From Cryptomeria japonica (taxonomy: Eukaryota > Streptophyta > Pinopsida > Cupressales > Cupressaceae): a stretch of 64,000 nt of DNA. The stretch is taken from positions 209,528,244 through 209,592,243 of the forward strand of contig NC_081411.1 of the NCBI RefSeq assembly GCF_030272615.1. The letters are read 5' to 3'. Each line of letters begins with the position of its first letter. Position 1 is the first letter of the stretch. The translations under genes and the position numbers were made by a program. Below the pieces are notes generated by a model, which was not told the DNA's origin, did not search any database, and was given only the letters and a program-made list of their open reading frames with translations. Positions 33,651 through 44,899 of this stretch are shown piece by piece.

Positions 33651-34856
33651 CCTAACGACAAGTAATAATAAAAGAAAACTAAATCTGAGGTGATCTATCT
33701 AAATTTCCTATAAAAACCTAAATTTATATATATTTTCACTAAAAACCATAACAAGTACTTCTTGTAATAGTATTTCAATTTTTTAATTCTCTACAATAAT
33801 TGTAATACAATAATATTACTGATAAAAAGAAAACAACGTTAAAAAATATTTTTTCTTCTAAAAGTTAACTTATTTTCTATTGTTACTAACTTTTAAATAA
33901 AATTTAAACTTACCTTTTTTATTTTTAAAAACTAACACTTAGTAGAACCTTCAACTTCTTTAACAAGTGGTTTGCCAAGAGCCAATTTATTTCATGCTAT
34001 AACAAATATTAAATTTTCCAAGGATGGGTGTGCTCAAATTAAGTCTTCCAAATTATAATAAAAAATAAATAAAAAATTAAAATTTTCTTGGTATCTAACC
34101 TCTTTTCATCAATTCAATTGTGCAATAAAAATCATAAATAACTAATATATTAAATTATCCTAAAAAACTGTTGACAATAAAATTAACAAGTTATAGCATA
34201 TTAATGTTATAAAATTGTGTATTCATTTATCATCGACCATTCCTATTTGAGCTCTAATATTAATTTGTTCGCGTGTCTCATGTATATTATCATATAATGT
34301 TCTACTTATTATTCATGATGTTTATTTATGTTTCTCAGCATATGATGTCCTCAATGTTTTTTTTTTTGAATTAAGAGATGTTATTGAATCAGTCTATCAA
34401 TTTGCATCTAACCTTGCCTCTAGATGTTAAAGCAATATTTGATTGAATAGAAAATTGACTTAGCATGACATGAAATACCATAACTTACTAATATTGTCGA
34501 CTGAATTTAGTTGTTGTCTCAACCAACTATTAAGAATCAAAATTGAATTATCCAAGAATTTTTATAATTTGATAATTTATTTTATTAAATTCAAACATTT
34601 CATATTATAAAATTATCATAATATTTTTTAGTAGATATTTATAACTCCTAATAATTATTTATTTAATATTAAGATTAATATTATAAAAATTATTTTTTTA
34701 ATGGAAACTTGTCCACTATAACTATAATATTTGAGATATGCAAGTTTTAAATGCTATAACAAACACTAACAGTAAGATTCAGAGAATTTAATATCCGAAT
34801 TCTATTTTGAAAGATCATATGTTTTGAATGATTTTGTAATGAATCAGGCAGGGACA
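33651..34856. other. AT-rich spacer, no gene seen
   Basis: No open frame or repeat of note. Confidence 0.5.
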
Positions 34857-35045
34857 TATCAAATTTCTATGGTGACAACAGATTTGACAACCATTTCCAG
34901 AAAAAAAAATTAGTTTTTCTACAGAGATCTATCTATCAAAGAAAGCTGCTTCAAATTTATACATATAAAAAATGGAACGCTTGGAAGTAACGTCACAAAA
35001 AAATTCAATCACACTACACTGTGCCCACGGGATGAAAAATTTCGA
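34857..35045 (-). pseudogene. Relic of a further kelch gene 3' end
   Basis: Read on the minus strand across stops it gives VGTV*CD*IFL, then FYMYKFEAAF-like, then EMVVKSVVTIEI stop. This corresponds to TVWCDRIFLCG, FYMYNPEAPL and RVVSIATIEI at the end of KFB1. W to TAG and R to TGA changes show decay. It sits about 30 bases downstream of KFB2 in the same orientation, so KFB2 was once followed by, or duplicated over, another copy. Confidence 0.7.
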
Positions 35046-35077
35046 CCCCCACAATAATCGATGCAAAGGGTGATATA

Positions 35078-36071
35078 TTAAATTTCTATCGTGGCAACTG
35101 ATGTGACATCTGTTTTGCATAAAAATTTCAGATTCTCAATATAAATCCACCTCTCTTCCAGAGCTGCTCCAGGTTTATACATATAAGAAATATTTGACCC
35201 ATAGAAGGAAGCTATGTCAGTTCCACACAAGAAAATTCGATCAGATGACCACACTGTTGCACGAACAGAGCCAAGTTTATGAGGGAGGGGTTCCAATTTT
35301 GTCCATACATTTCCTTCCCAATCATATTGCTCTATTCCATTCCATGCAGTAAACAAACTTAGTCGTCCAAACGCATACAGAAAATTATTCCAGAATATAT
35401 GATTCCAAGACATATTTACTATTGTTGTCCATACTCTTGTGGTGGGATCAAATCTTTGAGTTCTATTATCACGACCAATGACATAAAATATTCCTTCAAT
35501 AAAAACACCTCTACACGAGTCAATTTCTTGGTGCATCTCAGGGAGAAGCTCCCACTTGTCCTCATCTACTTTATAAACTGCAGCTTCACGGAGTGCATGC
35601 CCAGGACGAATTTTGGTAAATCCTCCTGCAATGTAAATTGTTCCTTCAGGTGATGCACAAAATGCAAAATCGGTTCCATATCTTGCAGTGGGAATCTCGC
35701 TTCCAGGTAATAGACGATAAATCATACACCCAAATGTTTACAGTAGAAACATAACTCCTGCCCAGCAAAAATATCTTATGGTTAACACTTATAATCTCAG
35801 AACATTCTGAGATAGTAGATATAGTGGGAATCCAAGGGAGTATCTCACAAGATTGATCAAGAGGGTCGTATATAGATATCCCACGATCCTGGAGGAAACA
35901 TATATATTTCTTAGCCAGTCCTAACTTGATTCTATCTTGATAAAACTGGAAACATTCCATCATTTTTTTGGCAGGTTTCAACAACAGCTTAATCTTTATT
36001 TGAGATTTATATGGGACTCTTAGTAAGATGTCTCGAAATATTTGTTCAGGAAGTTCCTGCAAAAAATCCAT
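35078..36071 (-). pseudogene. F-box/kelch-repeat gene KFB2, single frameshift
   Basis: It starts MDFLQELPEQIFRDILLRVP at ATG 36071, an F-box like that of KFB1. The frame is open to 35646, the end coming after IWVYDLSSITWK. The kelch part continues in another frame (215 codons, 35725-35078): TSEG-like SPEGTIYIAGG, NGIEQYDWEGNVW, DRIFLCG, TSVATIEI stop. The two frames overlap near 35700. Comparison with KFB1 places a one-base indel just after the ITWK codons. The remainder is well conserved, so this is either a young pseudogene or a sequence error in an active gene. It shares upstream sequence with KFB1. Confidence 0.85.
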
Positions 36072-36144
36072 TATGATGTCTTTCTAAGTAAGATATGAAT
36101 CTCTATTCTTTTACACCAAGTCCAACGTGTGCAGAAACTCAGAG

Positions 36145-36152
36145 AATTATAT
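36145..36152 (-). promoter_or_regulatory. Candidate TATA element of KFB2
   Basis: ATATAATT on the minus strand, about 74 bases before the ATG, in the same conserved block as in KFB1. Confidence 0.4.
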
Positions 36153-36159
36153 TCAGTTG

Positions 36160-36813
36160 TGTGTTAAATGGCGGTTAAATTATAGTTGCTTTATACTTGA
36201 AACGCCCGTCCAGATTTAAAGGCTCACACCCTTTGGAAATTCCAGAGACTGAATTAACAGTAAAAAAATATGTCATAAATGTGATACATATAATATTTCT
36301 GTTAATTACGTGCTATTACAGTAAAATATAAATGTAGTTAATAATAATTTTATTTTTTAAATAATTTAAATCTTAATATAAAGTTTTGTTTCACTTCCCA
36401 TTTAATGTAATATTGTTTTTTTTTTTTATGTTATTCAAATATTATTTAAAAAAAAATGTTTCTCAATCAGATAGGTTTTCCATGTTGGGAGTTTTTTTAA
36501 GGTTTTTTGAAAAAACATAAGAAAAATTTCTCTGTTAAAGTTAAAAGTTCATAAATTCTGCTAAGATTTTGTTATGGTAGCTTTAAACTTTGAAGATTTT
36601 TTTGAAAGACTGTAGAGGTTTCATAAGGTTTAATGTTTATGAGATAAAATTATTTTCATTAGGAACCCAAACCTAGACCTTTATGCTATAATCTCTCTTA
36701 TGAATCAATATATAAATATGGCCCTACCTTTATGGATTAAAAAAAAAAAAATAATAATTTTTTATAGATCTACGTTTTCTTCGGGTAAAAAAATTCACCA
36801 TTACACCTTACAT
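36160..36813. other. KFB2 upstream region, then AT-rich spacer
   Basis: Similarity to the KFB1 upstream region fades by about 36230. No gene beyond. Confidence 0.45.
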
Positions 36814-36827
36814 AACATTCTTCAAAC
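36814..36827. repeat. Target-site duplication of LINE copy 2, left copy
   Basis: AACATTCTTCAAAC, repeated exactly at 46527-46540. The first two A may belong to the tail, so at least 12 bp are secure. Confidence 0.8.
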
Positions 36828-36839
36828 ACATAAGACCCA

Positions 36840-36975
36840 ACATTTCTTGCATTGCTCCTCCTAGGGGGTGAATAAAGATTAATGTTGATGGGGCAGCCAA
36901 AGGTAATCCTGGGCCGACAGGCTGTAGGAGAGTTGGGCGTGATTACAATGGTAGGCTTGTCTCGATAGTGGCACT
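36840..36975 (+). pseudogene. LINE RNase H, N-terminal part (copy 2)
   Basis: PPRG*IKINVDGAAKGNPGP then GRDYNGRLVSIVAL: the first RNase H strand with catalytic Asp in VDGA. The stop replaces the Trp usual at that place. The domain resumes at 44294 after Copia-A. Confidence 0.75.
36971..36975. repeat. Copia-A target duplication, left copy
   Basis: GCACT immediately before the LTR; GCACT again at 44289-44293. Confidence 0.9.
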
Positions 36976-38359
36976 TGTTCGTATTTTTAGATTGTTGGGT
37001 TTTTGCATATAGATTGCATTAATGATATGTTGTCATTGATGTCAATTGAACTGGTATGATAAACTTTAAGGAAGATGTTGTAAGCCGATATATGGTAGTT
37101 TGTAAGTTGAACTGGTGTATAAGGTTAAAGATTTCTATGTTATGTAAATCGGTAAACCCTACTAGTTGTTCTATATTACACCCTAACCGATCAAGTTTGT
37201 TGGTTTATGTTGAGCGGTAATGATGGAGACAAGTATGATCATTGTATGAGAATAAGTTCAGATTAATTTGGCATGCTTTGATTGTCTTGGAAAGGAGCAA
37301 AGTGGATTGCATCAAATGCATAGCGCATGATCAGTTACAAGTCCAATGAAGCAGTGATCATGGAGCGGTTGCAATTTTCTTGATTAATGTGAAGAGATTG
37401 TTATGATTTCTAACATTCAATATTGTACTGAATTGCTTGTAATCTCGATGATGAGAATTAGATTTTTGTTGTGTTACCGACCTAGTTGATTTGTATTTAA
37501 GGTCGATGAAGTTGTTTGTAAAAAGTGTTGGCAAAGTCGGCATAAATTATTTGAGTGTGTGGTTTCCAAACCGATGGATGGATCTGCAGTTTGTGTAAAG
37601 GTAGATTGAAGCTTAATAAGGACCTGATCAAGTAGATGTAGTGATATTCAGACAGATCAAGAAAACCTGTTGTTTTCGAACAATTATAGTAGAAATCAAA
37701 ATCCCCTAACTAGGTAAGCTCTAACAAGCATGGTTACTTATTAAATCCTCTAACATGGTGGTCTATTAGTTTCAATTCTCAAATCGTCCAGCGAGGTTAC
37801 TCCTAACAAGGTATTGTTCTTTTCATCAAGGCATATTTGTAAATCCCTTAATCGGGTGATTCCTAACTGGAATTAGTTCATAACAGGACTTATTGTAAAA
37901 GTTGTAATAGGCTTGGCTCCTAATAGGGCAAACTTTAGAAGAGTTCAGATAGCTATCCTTGTGAGGCTCATCTCACCGTGGTTTTTAACTATTTGGGTTT
38001 TCCACGTATAAATATTTCTATCCAGTGGTGAATGCTTTTGTGGTTATGATCTTATTTGTTGATTTGATTAACTATTCTAATAAGGCATGATAACTGGAAG
38101 CATGAGAGATGGATATGTTGATATTTGATTAAGCATTGTTGATGTTTACAAGTTTGAAGTTGTTTACTATTAAGTTGGTATAACAGTCAAACCGATTGAT
38201 GATTAGTTGATGTTGATAATCTTTGAGATATTATCTTGACTGAGTTACTTGTTGATAAGTTTATTTTTGAGTTTGGGAGTTTGTGTTAGTTTTTGAGTAT
38301 ACTTATTCACCTCCCCTCTTAGTATTCTATCAGATCCGTATTCTTTCATCATATAATCA
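36976..38359 (+). repeat. Copia-A 5' LTR
   Basis: Starts TGTTCGTATTTTTAGA, ends CATATAATCA, 1384 bp. Relative to the 3' LTR it lacks about 55 bases near 37052. The missing segment is bounded by CTGGT and CCGGT in the other LTR, suggesting a short-homology deletion. Confidence 0.9.
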
Positions 38360-38361
38360 TT

Positions 38362-38373
38362 TGGCATCAGAGC
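38362..38373 (+). other. Copia-A primer-binding site
   Basis: TGGCATCAGAGC, one mismatch from the initiator tRNA-Met complement, two bases after the LTR end. Confidence 0.8.
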
Positions 38374-38431
38374 GTCTTAGGTATTCTTAGATCTCTAAGC
38401 CTAACAATTTGAGTAAAAGATTCTATAGATC

Positions 38432-39436
38432 ATGATGAAGAAAGAAGGTCCTAAGTTCAACCAAGATAATAATAGGATATGGAGCGACAAAATGAAGATT
38501 TACATTAAGAGTCTTGGTAGTCATTATTGGGAACATGTGGAAACTCTATATGTTGCACCTACTCATACTCTGACTAATGATGAAAACAAATAACAACAAG
38601 AGAATCATCAAGCATTAGAGGCTATTATCAATTCCCTGTCTGATGCTCAATATGTAGATGTTCATGGTCTTGAAACTGCATATGAAGTTTGGAAAAAACT
38701 TGAAGAGATTTATAGCAGTGATAAACATGTTAAGATTACCAAAGAGGAGAGTTTAAGAGGAAAATTTGATGACATGAGAATGTGTGAAGGTGAGAATATC
38801 TAGCAGTATGGTCAAAGGATAAAAGAGATAGTTGGTGAAATAAAGAGTGCAGGAGGGAAAGTGGAAGATGCCATAGTTGGCAGTAAAGTATTGATAACCC
38901 TTCTACTGATCTATGATATTCAAGTTGCAACTATTCAGGAGATGAAATCCATTGACAAGAATAAGGTAACTCTTGACTCTATTATTGGCAAACTTACTAC
39001 TTTTGAGCTAAATGGCTATGATGGTAGTGTACAGAAACCAGAATCTGCATTCAGAGATTGTGTCTCTAACCCATCTATGAGAATAAGTAGAGATACTGGT
39101 CATAGCTATGAATCTAGATCCAGCAGAGATGTTGATGATGAAGACAATTTAGTGGAGTTTGAAGCATTGTTGGAAAAACGACTGCCTAGAGGCACTAGTA
39201 AATACAGAGGTAAGATATTGTTGAAATGTTTTGCTTGCAACAAGATTGGTCATATAGCAGCTAATTTCCCTAATAGTGAAAATGAATACAAGAGAGAGAA
39301 ATTTAAGAAGTATAAGGGAAAAGGAAAGAGATATTGTCTTGTAGCTATTGACAGTGGTATTACTGATGAAGAATCTGATGATGATGGTAGTGAATATATT
39401 GTGTTTGTAGCTATTAAGGAAGAAACATCTGATTAG
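38432..39436 (+). pseudogene. Copia-A gag
   Basis: From ATG 38432 (MMKKEGPKFNQDNNRIWSDK) the frame continues to 39433 with two stops (after NDENK and GENI). Gag core: HQALEAIINSLSDAQYVDV and YEVWKKLEEIY. The zinc knuckle CFACNKIGHIAANFP has lost its last Cys (F replaces C). Downstream it is acidic (DEESDDDGSEY). Confidence 0.85.
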
Positions 39437-39454
39437 AAGGCTCTAGTATCTAGG

Positions 39455-39847
39455 ATGGATAGCTCTGATGATTGGATCACTGATAGTGTTTGTTCACATC
39501 ACATCACTGGTGATCAGAGGAAATTTATTTCCTTGAAGGAATTTGATGGCGGTGTTGTCAGATTTAGCAATGACTCACCTTGTATGGTTAAAGGTAAGAG
39601 AGTTATTTCTCTTAATGGGAAGAGCAGTGTTGATGATTTTTATTGGGTTCAAAGTCTTAAGTATAATCTTCTGAGTGTGGCACAACTGAATGACAAAGGA
39701 TACCTACCGGAATTTAGAAATGGCATGTACAAAATATTTGACAACAAAGGTGAATTAATTGCAACTGATAAACGAACCAGAGGTAATCTATTTCATCTTA
39801 ATCCAAAAGTTAGCAACTATTTGATTGCAAAAATAGATGATAGCTAA
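39455..39847 (+). pseudogene. Copia-A protease and spacer
   Basis: DDWITDSVCSHHITGD stands where copia proteases have W.(I/L)DSG(C/A)S.H.T. The Gly of the catalytic triplet is Val here, so activity is unlikely. NLLSVAQLNDKGY and GNLFHL follow in the usual order. Confidence 0.8.
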
Positions 39848-40930
39848 ATTTGGCATAGAAGATTTTGTCACATACATTTTGACAATATTATTAAAGTGAG
39901 TAAGTCTAAGACAGTAAGAGGTCTACCTTAGGTAGACAAACCGGTTAATGCTCTTTGTAAAGAATGTGAGTTAGGGAAGATGACTTCTTCTACCTTCAAA
40001 AGCAAGTCTTTCTAAATAGAGCACTTGTTAGATTCGGTTCATACAGATCTATGTGGACCAATAACAACTAGAAGCATTTCAGGTGATAGATATTTCATGA
40101 TATTCACTTATGACTATTCAAGGATGATGTGGATCACATTCTTGAAAGATAAGAATGAAGATTTTGGTAAATTCAAGGTATTTAGGGACTTGGAAGAGAA
40201 AGAGAGTGGCAAAAAGATCAAATGTCTGAGAACAGATCAAGGCGGTGAATTCACTTCTGCGGAGTTAACTAAGTATTTTGATGATAATGGTATCAAGTGG
40301 CAACTTTCTCCACCAAGGACACCACAAGAGAATGGTATAGCAAAAATAAACAATTGGTCAGTGGTTGAAGCAGCTAGAACTATGTTGATACAAGGAAATG
40401 TAGCAAAAAATTTTTGGAGAGAAGCTGTAAGTACAGCAGTCTACACAATGAATCGAATTCTGGTGAAAAGAGGTAAGGACAAGACACGTTATGAGTATTG
40501 GTATCGAAGGTCATCTAATGTTAGTTATTTTAAGATCTTTGGTAGTAATTTTTTTAACAAAAGAGCTGATTACATTTGCAAGTTTGAAGCAAAGAGTGAT
40601 GAAGGCATATTTCTTGGCTATTCCACCAAGAGTAAGGCCTACAAATGTTTCAATAACCAGACTTAGAGAATTGCTGAGAGTGTTAATTTTTTTGTAGATG
40701 AATATCCTGAAGTTTCAGAAGCAACTAGTTCAGAGAGAAAGGATGAAGATCCTTTCATTTTTCTTTTAGAACCTGAAACACTTAAATCTGAAATTGGTAA
40801 GGCAAATCCTGATGTACTTGTTCAACTAGAACAAACAATTTCAGAGGAAGAAGATGATGAAGAAGCTGAATCTAAGGAGAATGATCATGTTATTCCTAGA
40901 TATGTGAGACTGAATCATAGTCTTGAGTAG
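39848..40930 (+). pseudogene. Copia-A integrase
   Basis: HHCC part WHRRFCHIHFDN and CKECELGK. Catalytic core: VHTDLCGPI (first Asp), CLRTDQGGEFT (second Asp) and PPRTPQENGIAK (Glu). FKIFGSNFFNKR and EGIFLGYSTKSKAYKCFN are conserved downstream landmarks. Stops fall at about 39847, 39931, 40015 and 40664. An acidic linker to RT follows (EEEDDEEAESKEN, VIPRYVRLNHS). Confidence 0.85.
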
Positions 40931-41039
40931 ATTATTGGGGATAAAGATGTTGGAGTACTTACTAGAAGAAGAGTTAGAGAGAACTCTTGCATGATCTCCA
41001 CCTTTGAACCTAGAAGTGCTAAGCAGGCATTTGGTGATG

Positions 41040-41827
41040 ATCATTGGGTGAAAGAAATGGAAGAGGAATTGGATTAGATTGAGAAAAATAACACTAGGAC
41101 CCTAGTACCCTAACCGAAAACAAGAATGTCATAGGTACTAAATGGGTGTTCAGAAACAAGTTAAATGAGGATGGTGTTGTAGTTCACAATAAGGAAAGGA
41201 GAGGATTATGGAGAAACTTTTGTACCAGTAGCAAGATTGGAAGGAGTAAGAACATTACTTGCATTTGTAGCTCACAAGAAGTTAAAGGTATACTGGATGG
41301 ATGTCAAGTCTGCATTTTTGAATGGGATATTGGAAGAAGAGGTATATATAGAACAACCCGATGGTTATGCATTGACAGACAAAGAAGACATTGTATGCAA
41401 ATTGCATAAAGTTTTGTATGGATTAAAGCAGGCACCCAGAGCATAGTATGAAAGGCTTCATGCACATTTGATGAAGATAGGCTTTGCAAGAACTAGTGAT
41501 GACAACAACATTTATCTTAAGTCCGAAGGAGACAAAATATTGGTTAGTGAAGTATTTGTTGATGATATTATATTTGGAGGTAATGATGTCATCAGAAACA
41601 ACTTTGCAAATGAAATGAAGAATGAGTTTGGGATGTCATTAGTAGGGGAAATAAAAAAATTCATAGGCTTGCAAATATGGCAAATGAAGAATGGTATTTT
41701 CATTACTCAATCCAAGTATGTGAAAGAAGTTTGGAAGATTTTTGGCTTGAGTGACTATAAACTAGTTGCAACTCCAATGATTATAGGTTGTAAATTGTCT
41801 AAGGAAGATGCATGTGTCTATAGATGA
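41040..41827 (+). pseudogene. Copia-A reverse transcriptase
   Basis: W.KEMEEELD opens it. A frameshifted stretch lies at 41100-41236. From 41237 the frame reads LLAFVAHKKLKVYWMDVKSA, FLNGILEEEVYIEQP, VLYGLKQAPRA*YE and VFVDDIIFGG (the RT catalytic VDD box, intact), then TQSKYVKEVWKIFGL. A frame change at about 41820 leads into the RNase H part. Confidence 0.87.
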
Positions 41828-42505
41828 GAAGGAGTACAGGTCAATGATTGGCAAATTGCATTATGTTGTTCACAGTCAACCGGATATTGCTCATGTAGTT
41901 GGTATTGTTGCTAGATTTTTGAAAAATCCAAAGGAAGCACATTTGGTAGCAATCAAGAGAATTTTTAGATATCTGAAAGGCACAGTTGGCTATGGATTAT
42001 GGTAACCATATGGTAGAAACTCTGATTTGAAGGCATACATTGATGCTGATTAGGCAGGAAATATTGATGACTGGAAGAGTACTACCGGTGGAGCAATCTT
42101 TTTAGGAGGAAGTCTAGTTTCATGAAGTAGTAAAAAGAAGAGTTATACTTCACATTCTATTGCTTAAGCTAAGTATGTAGCCACTTATATAAATTGCACA
42201 CAATCTATTTGGATGAGACACATTTTTGAAGGTTTTAAGATGAAGATATTAGAACCTATCCAAATTTTGTGTGATAATACAAGTGCAATTAATATTTCTA
42301 GGAATCTTGTTTTGCACATAAGGACTAAGCACATTGAATTGAAGTGTCACTTTTTGAGGGAAAAAATTCAAATTAAAGATGTTATCTTAGAGCATGTTTC
42401 TACCTAGGAGTAGCTTGTATATATCTTTAGCAAACCTCTGCTTAAGACAACTTTTAAGTATCTTAGAAGTCAGTTGGGGGTTGTCCCTCTTCATGAAGTC
42501 AGTTG
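41808..42505 (+). pseudogene. Copia-A connection and RNase H
   Basis: YRSMIGKLHYVVHSQPDIAH and RIFRYLKGTVGYGLW are the conserved RT tail. RNase H: YIDAD*AGNIDDWKSTTGG, SIA*AKYVA, CDNTSAINISRN and HFLREKI. It ends GVVPLHEVS stop at about 42507, upstream of the polypurine tracts. Five stops, each at a place where Trp, Gln or similar is usual. Confidence 0.85.
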
Positions 42506-42855
42506 AGCATGATGATGATTGTATCAGTCCGTGAACCACTTGTAGAATTTTACATGGATTGATGAAGGAGTGGATGTATCCACAGGGGGAGCATCAAGTT
42601 TTAGCATGTTGATGCACAATGAGATTTTGATATTACATATTTTACTTTTATTTTTGGTATTGCTATCAAAGGGGGAGAAGAATTATGTGATTGAGGTGAA
42701 GAATTATGTGTCTGATTAGGTGAACCAGCGGCAAGCTGAAGACAGACAAAGCATGGTGAATATTTGGTAATGTAAACTAGAATTCCTATTCACTAATCAT
42801 AGTAGAAATCAAAGGCATTGATATTTGTATTTCCATCAATGCCAAAGGGGGAGAT

Positions 42856-44288
42856 CGTTGGTATTTTTAGATCGTTAGATTTTTGCATATAGATTGCATT
42901 AATGATATGTTATTGATGTCAATTGAACTGGTGAATGATATTCATAATATTGTTGATGTTACTATTGATATTGCTTTTCTCTTGTAACCGGTATGATAAA
43001 ATTTAAGGAAGATTTTGTAAACCAGTATATGGTAGTTTGTAAGATGAACCGGTGTATAAGGTTAAACATTTCTATGTTATGTAAACTAGTAAACCCTACC
43101 TGTTGTTTTGTGTTAAACCCTAACCGATCAAGTTTGTTGGTTTATGTTGAGCGGTAATGATGGAGACACATGTGATCATTATATGACGATAAGTTCAGAT
43201 TGATTTGGTGTGTTTTGATTGTCTTGAAAAGGAGCAAAGTGGATTGCATCAAATGCATACCGCGTGATGAGTTACAAGTCCGATTTAGTGGTGATCATGG
43301 AGCGGTTGGAATTTTCTTAATTAATGTGAAGAGATTGTTATGATTTCTAATGATGAAGATTGTACCAACTTTATTGTAATCTCTATGATGAGAATTAGGT
43401 TTTTCTTGTGTTACCAATCTAGTTGATTTGTATTTAAGGTCAATGAAGTTGTTTGTAAAAAGTGTTGGTAAAGTTGGTAGAAGTTAGTTGAGTTTGTGGT
43501 TGCCAAACCGATGGATGGATCTACAGTTTGTGTAAAGGCAAATTAAAGCTTAAGAAGGATTTGATCAAGTAGATGTAGTGCTATTCAGATAGATCAAGAA
43601 AATCGGTTGTTTTCTAACAAATACAATAGAAATCAAAATCCCCTAACTAGGTAAGCTCTAACAAGCTTGGTTACTTATTAAATCCTCTAACAAGGTGGTC
43701 CACTAGTTTGGATTGTCATATCCTCTAGAGAGGTTACTCTTAACATGGTATTGTTCTTTTCATCAAGGCATATTTGTAAATCTCTTAACCAGGTATTCCT
43801 AATCAGAATTAGTTCTTACCATGACTTATTGTAAAAGCTTTAACAAGCTTGGCTCCTAACATGGCGAACTTCAGAAGAGTTCAGATAGCTATCCTTGTGA
43901 GTCTCATCTCACCGTGGTTTTTACCTATTTTGGTTTTTCATGTATAAATGTTTGTGTCTAGTGGTAAATGCTTTTGTGGTTATGATCTTGTTTTTGGATT
44001 TGATTAACTACTTAACTATTCTGATAAGCCATGATAACTGGAAGCATGAGAGATGGATATGTTGATATTTGTGTTTACAAGATTGAAGCTGTTTACTGTT
44101 AAGTTGGTATAATATTCAAACCAGTTGATGATTAGTTGATGTTGGTAATCTTTGAGATATTATGTTGACTTAGTTACTTGTTGAGAAGTTTATTTTTGAG
44201 TTTGGGAGTTTGTATCAGTTTTTGAGTATACTGATTTACCCCCCCTCTCACTATTCTATCAGATCCTTATTTGTTCATCATATCATCA
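42856..44288 (+). repeat. Copia-A 3' LTR
   Basis: 1433 bp, follows CAAAGGGGGAGAT and ends CATATCATCA. It retains the segment at about 42935-42990 absent from the 5' LTR. Its first base is C rather than T, a point change in the terminal TG. Confidence 0.9.
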
Positions 44289-44293
44289 GCACT
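44289..44293. repeat. Copia-A target duplication, right copy
   Basis: GCACT directly after the 3' LTR, identical to 36971-36975. Confidence 0.9.
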
Positions 44294-44570
44294 CCTATTG
44301 AGCACTCAGACAAACCATTTTGCCACAAATGTAGCCTACATTGGGCTTAAAATGGCTAGCCACAGAGGATTTAAGAAGGTATAGCTAGAGAGTGATTCAT
44401 TAATTATAATAATTTATTTGAACAACAAATATCCTCCTAGCTAGACGATTAACCATTTAATCCAAGAATGCTTTGAAATGATGACCAAATTTGAGGCTAT
44501 TAAAATTTTGCATGTTTTGAGGGAGGGTAACAAGCCAGCTGACCACGTGGAAAATCTCAGTGTGGTTAGA
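44294..44570 (+). pseudogene. LINE RNase H, C-terminal part (copy 2)
   Basis: It resumes the frame interrupted at 36975: TNHFATNVAYIGLKMASHRG, FKKV*LESDSL, TINHLIQECFEMM, ILHVLREGNKPADH. It aligns with copy 1 along its length (FRKVWLESDSL, HIFREGNKVAD). The conserved catalytic Glu of the AE helix is not evident in either copy. Confidence 0.75.
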
Positions 44571-44899
44571 GATGATGAAAAGTAATGGTAGGAAGGGGAT
44601 TCCTTCCCATTATAGTTGTGTGAGTTTGTGAGGAAGGATGCCAAAAATCTTTCTCTGTTTGAGCATTAAGGATGATAGATCACATGTGTAGGACTTTTCA
44701 TAGAAATAAGCAAAGGTGAGTTTTTAAATTGTTCCTGTGACTCTTTTTGTTTTATGTCAGTCTGAAGCCTAGTTTTGGTGTCGACAAAAATATTTACAAA
44801 AGAAGTAGCATAAAGGGGGAATACAAGAACAGAGTGGAGCCGTCCTCGTGTGAGTGTTGGGAGAAAAATAAGGAGGTCTAGAAGGAAGTCATTGATGAG
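44571..44899 (+). other. Linker between LINE RNase H and ORF3 (copy 2)
   Basis: About 330 bp without a clear frame. It starts as the degraded end of the RNase H ORF (EGDSLP, LCEFVRKDAKN) and may include the ORF3 leader. Confidence 0.5.

Larger units (their letters stand above)
36976..44288 (+). mobile_element. Copia-A: Ty1/copia retrotransposon, complete but inactive
   Basis: 7.3 kb with LTRs 36976-38359 and 42856-44288, a 5-bp target duplication GCACT, a primer site TGGCATCAGAGC at 38362-38373, and polypurine tracts AAAGGGGGAGA (42844-42853) and an upstream one at 42666. The internal order is gag, protease, integrase, RT, RNase H. It is inserted in the RNase H of LINE copy 2, so it is younger than that LINE. 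Stops (mostly TAG/TGA at Trp and Gln positions) and two or more frameshifts inactivate it. Confidence 0.92.
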
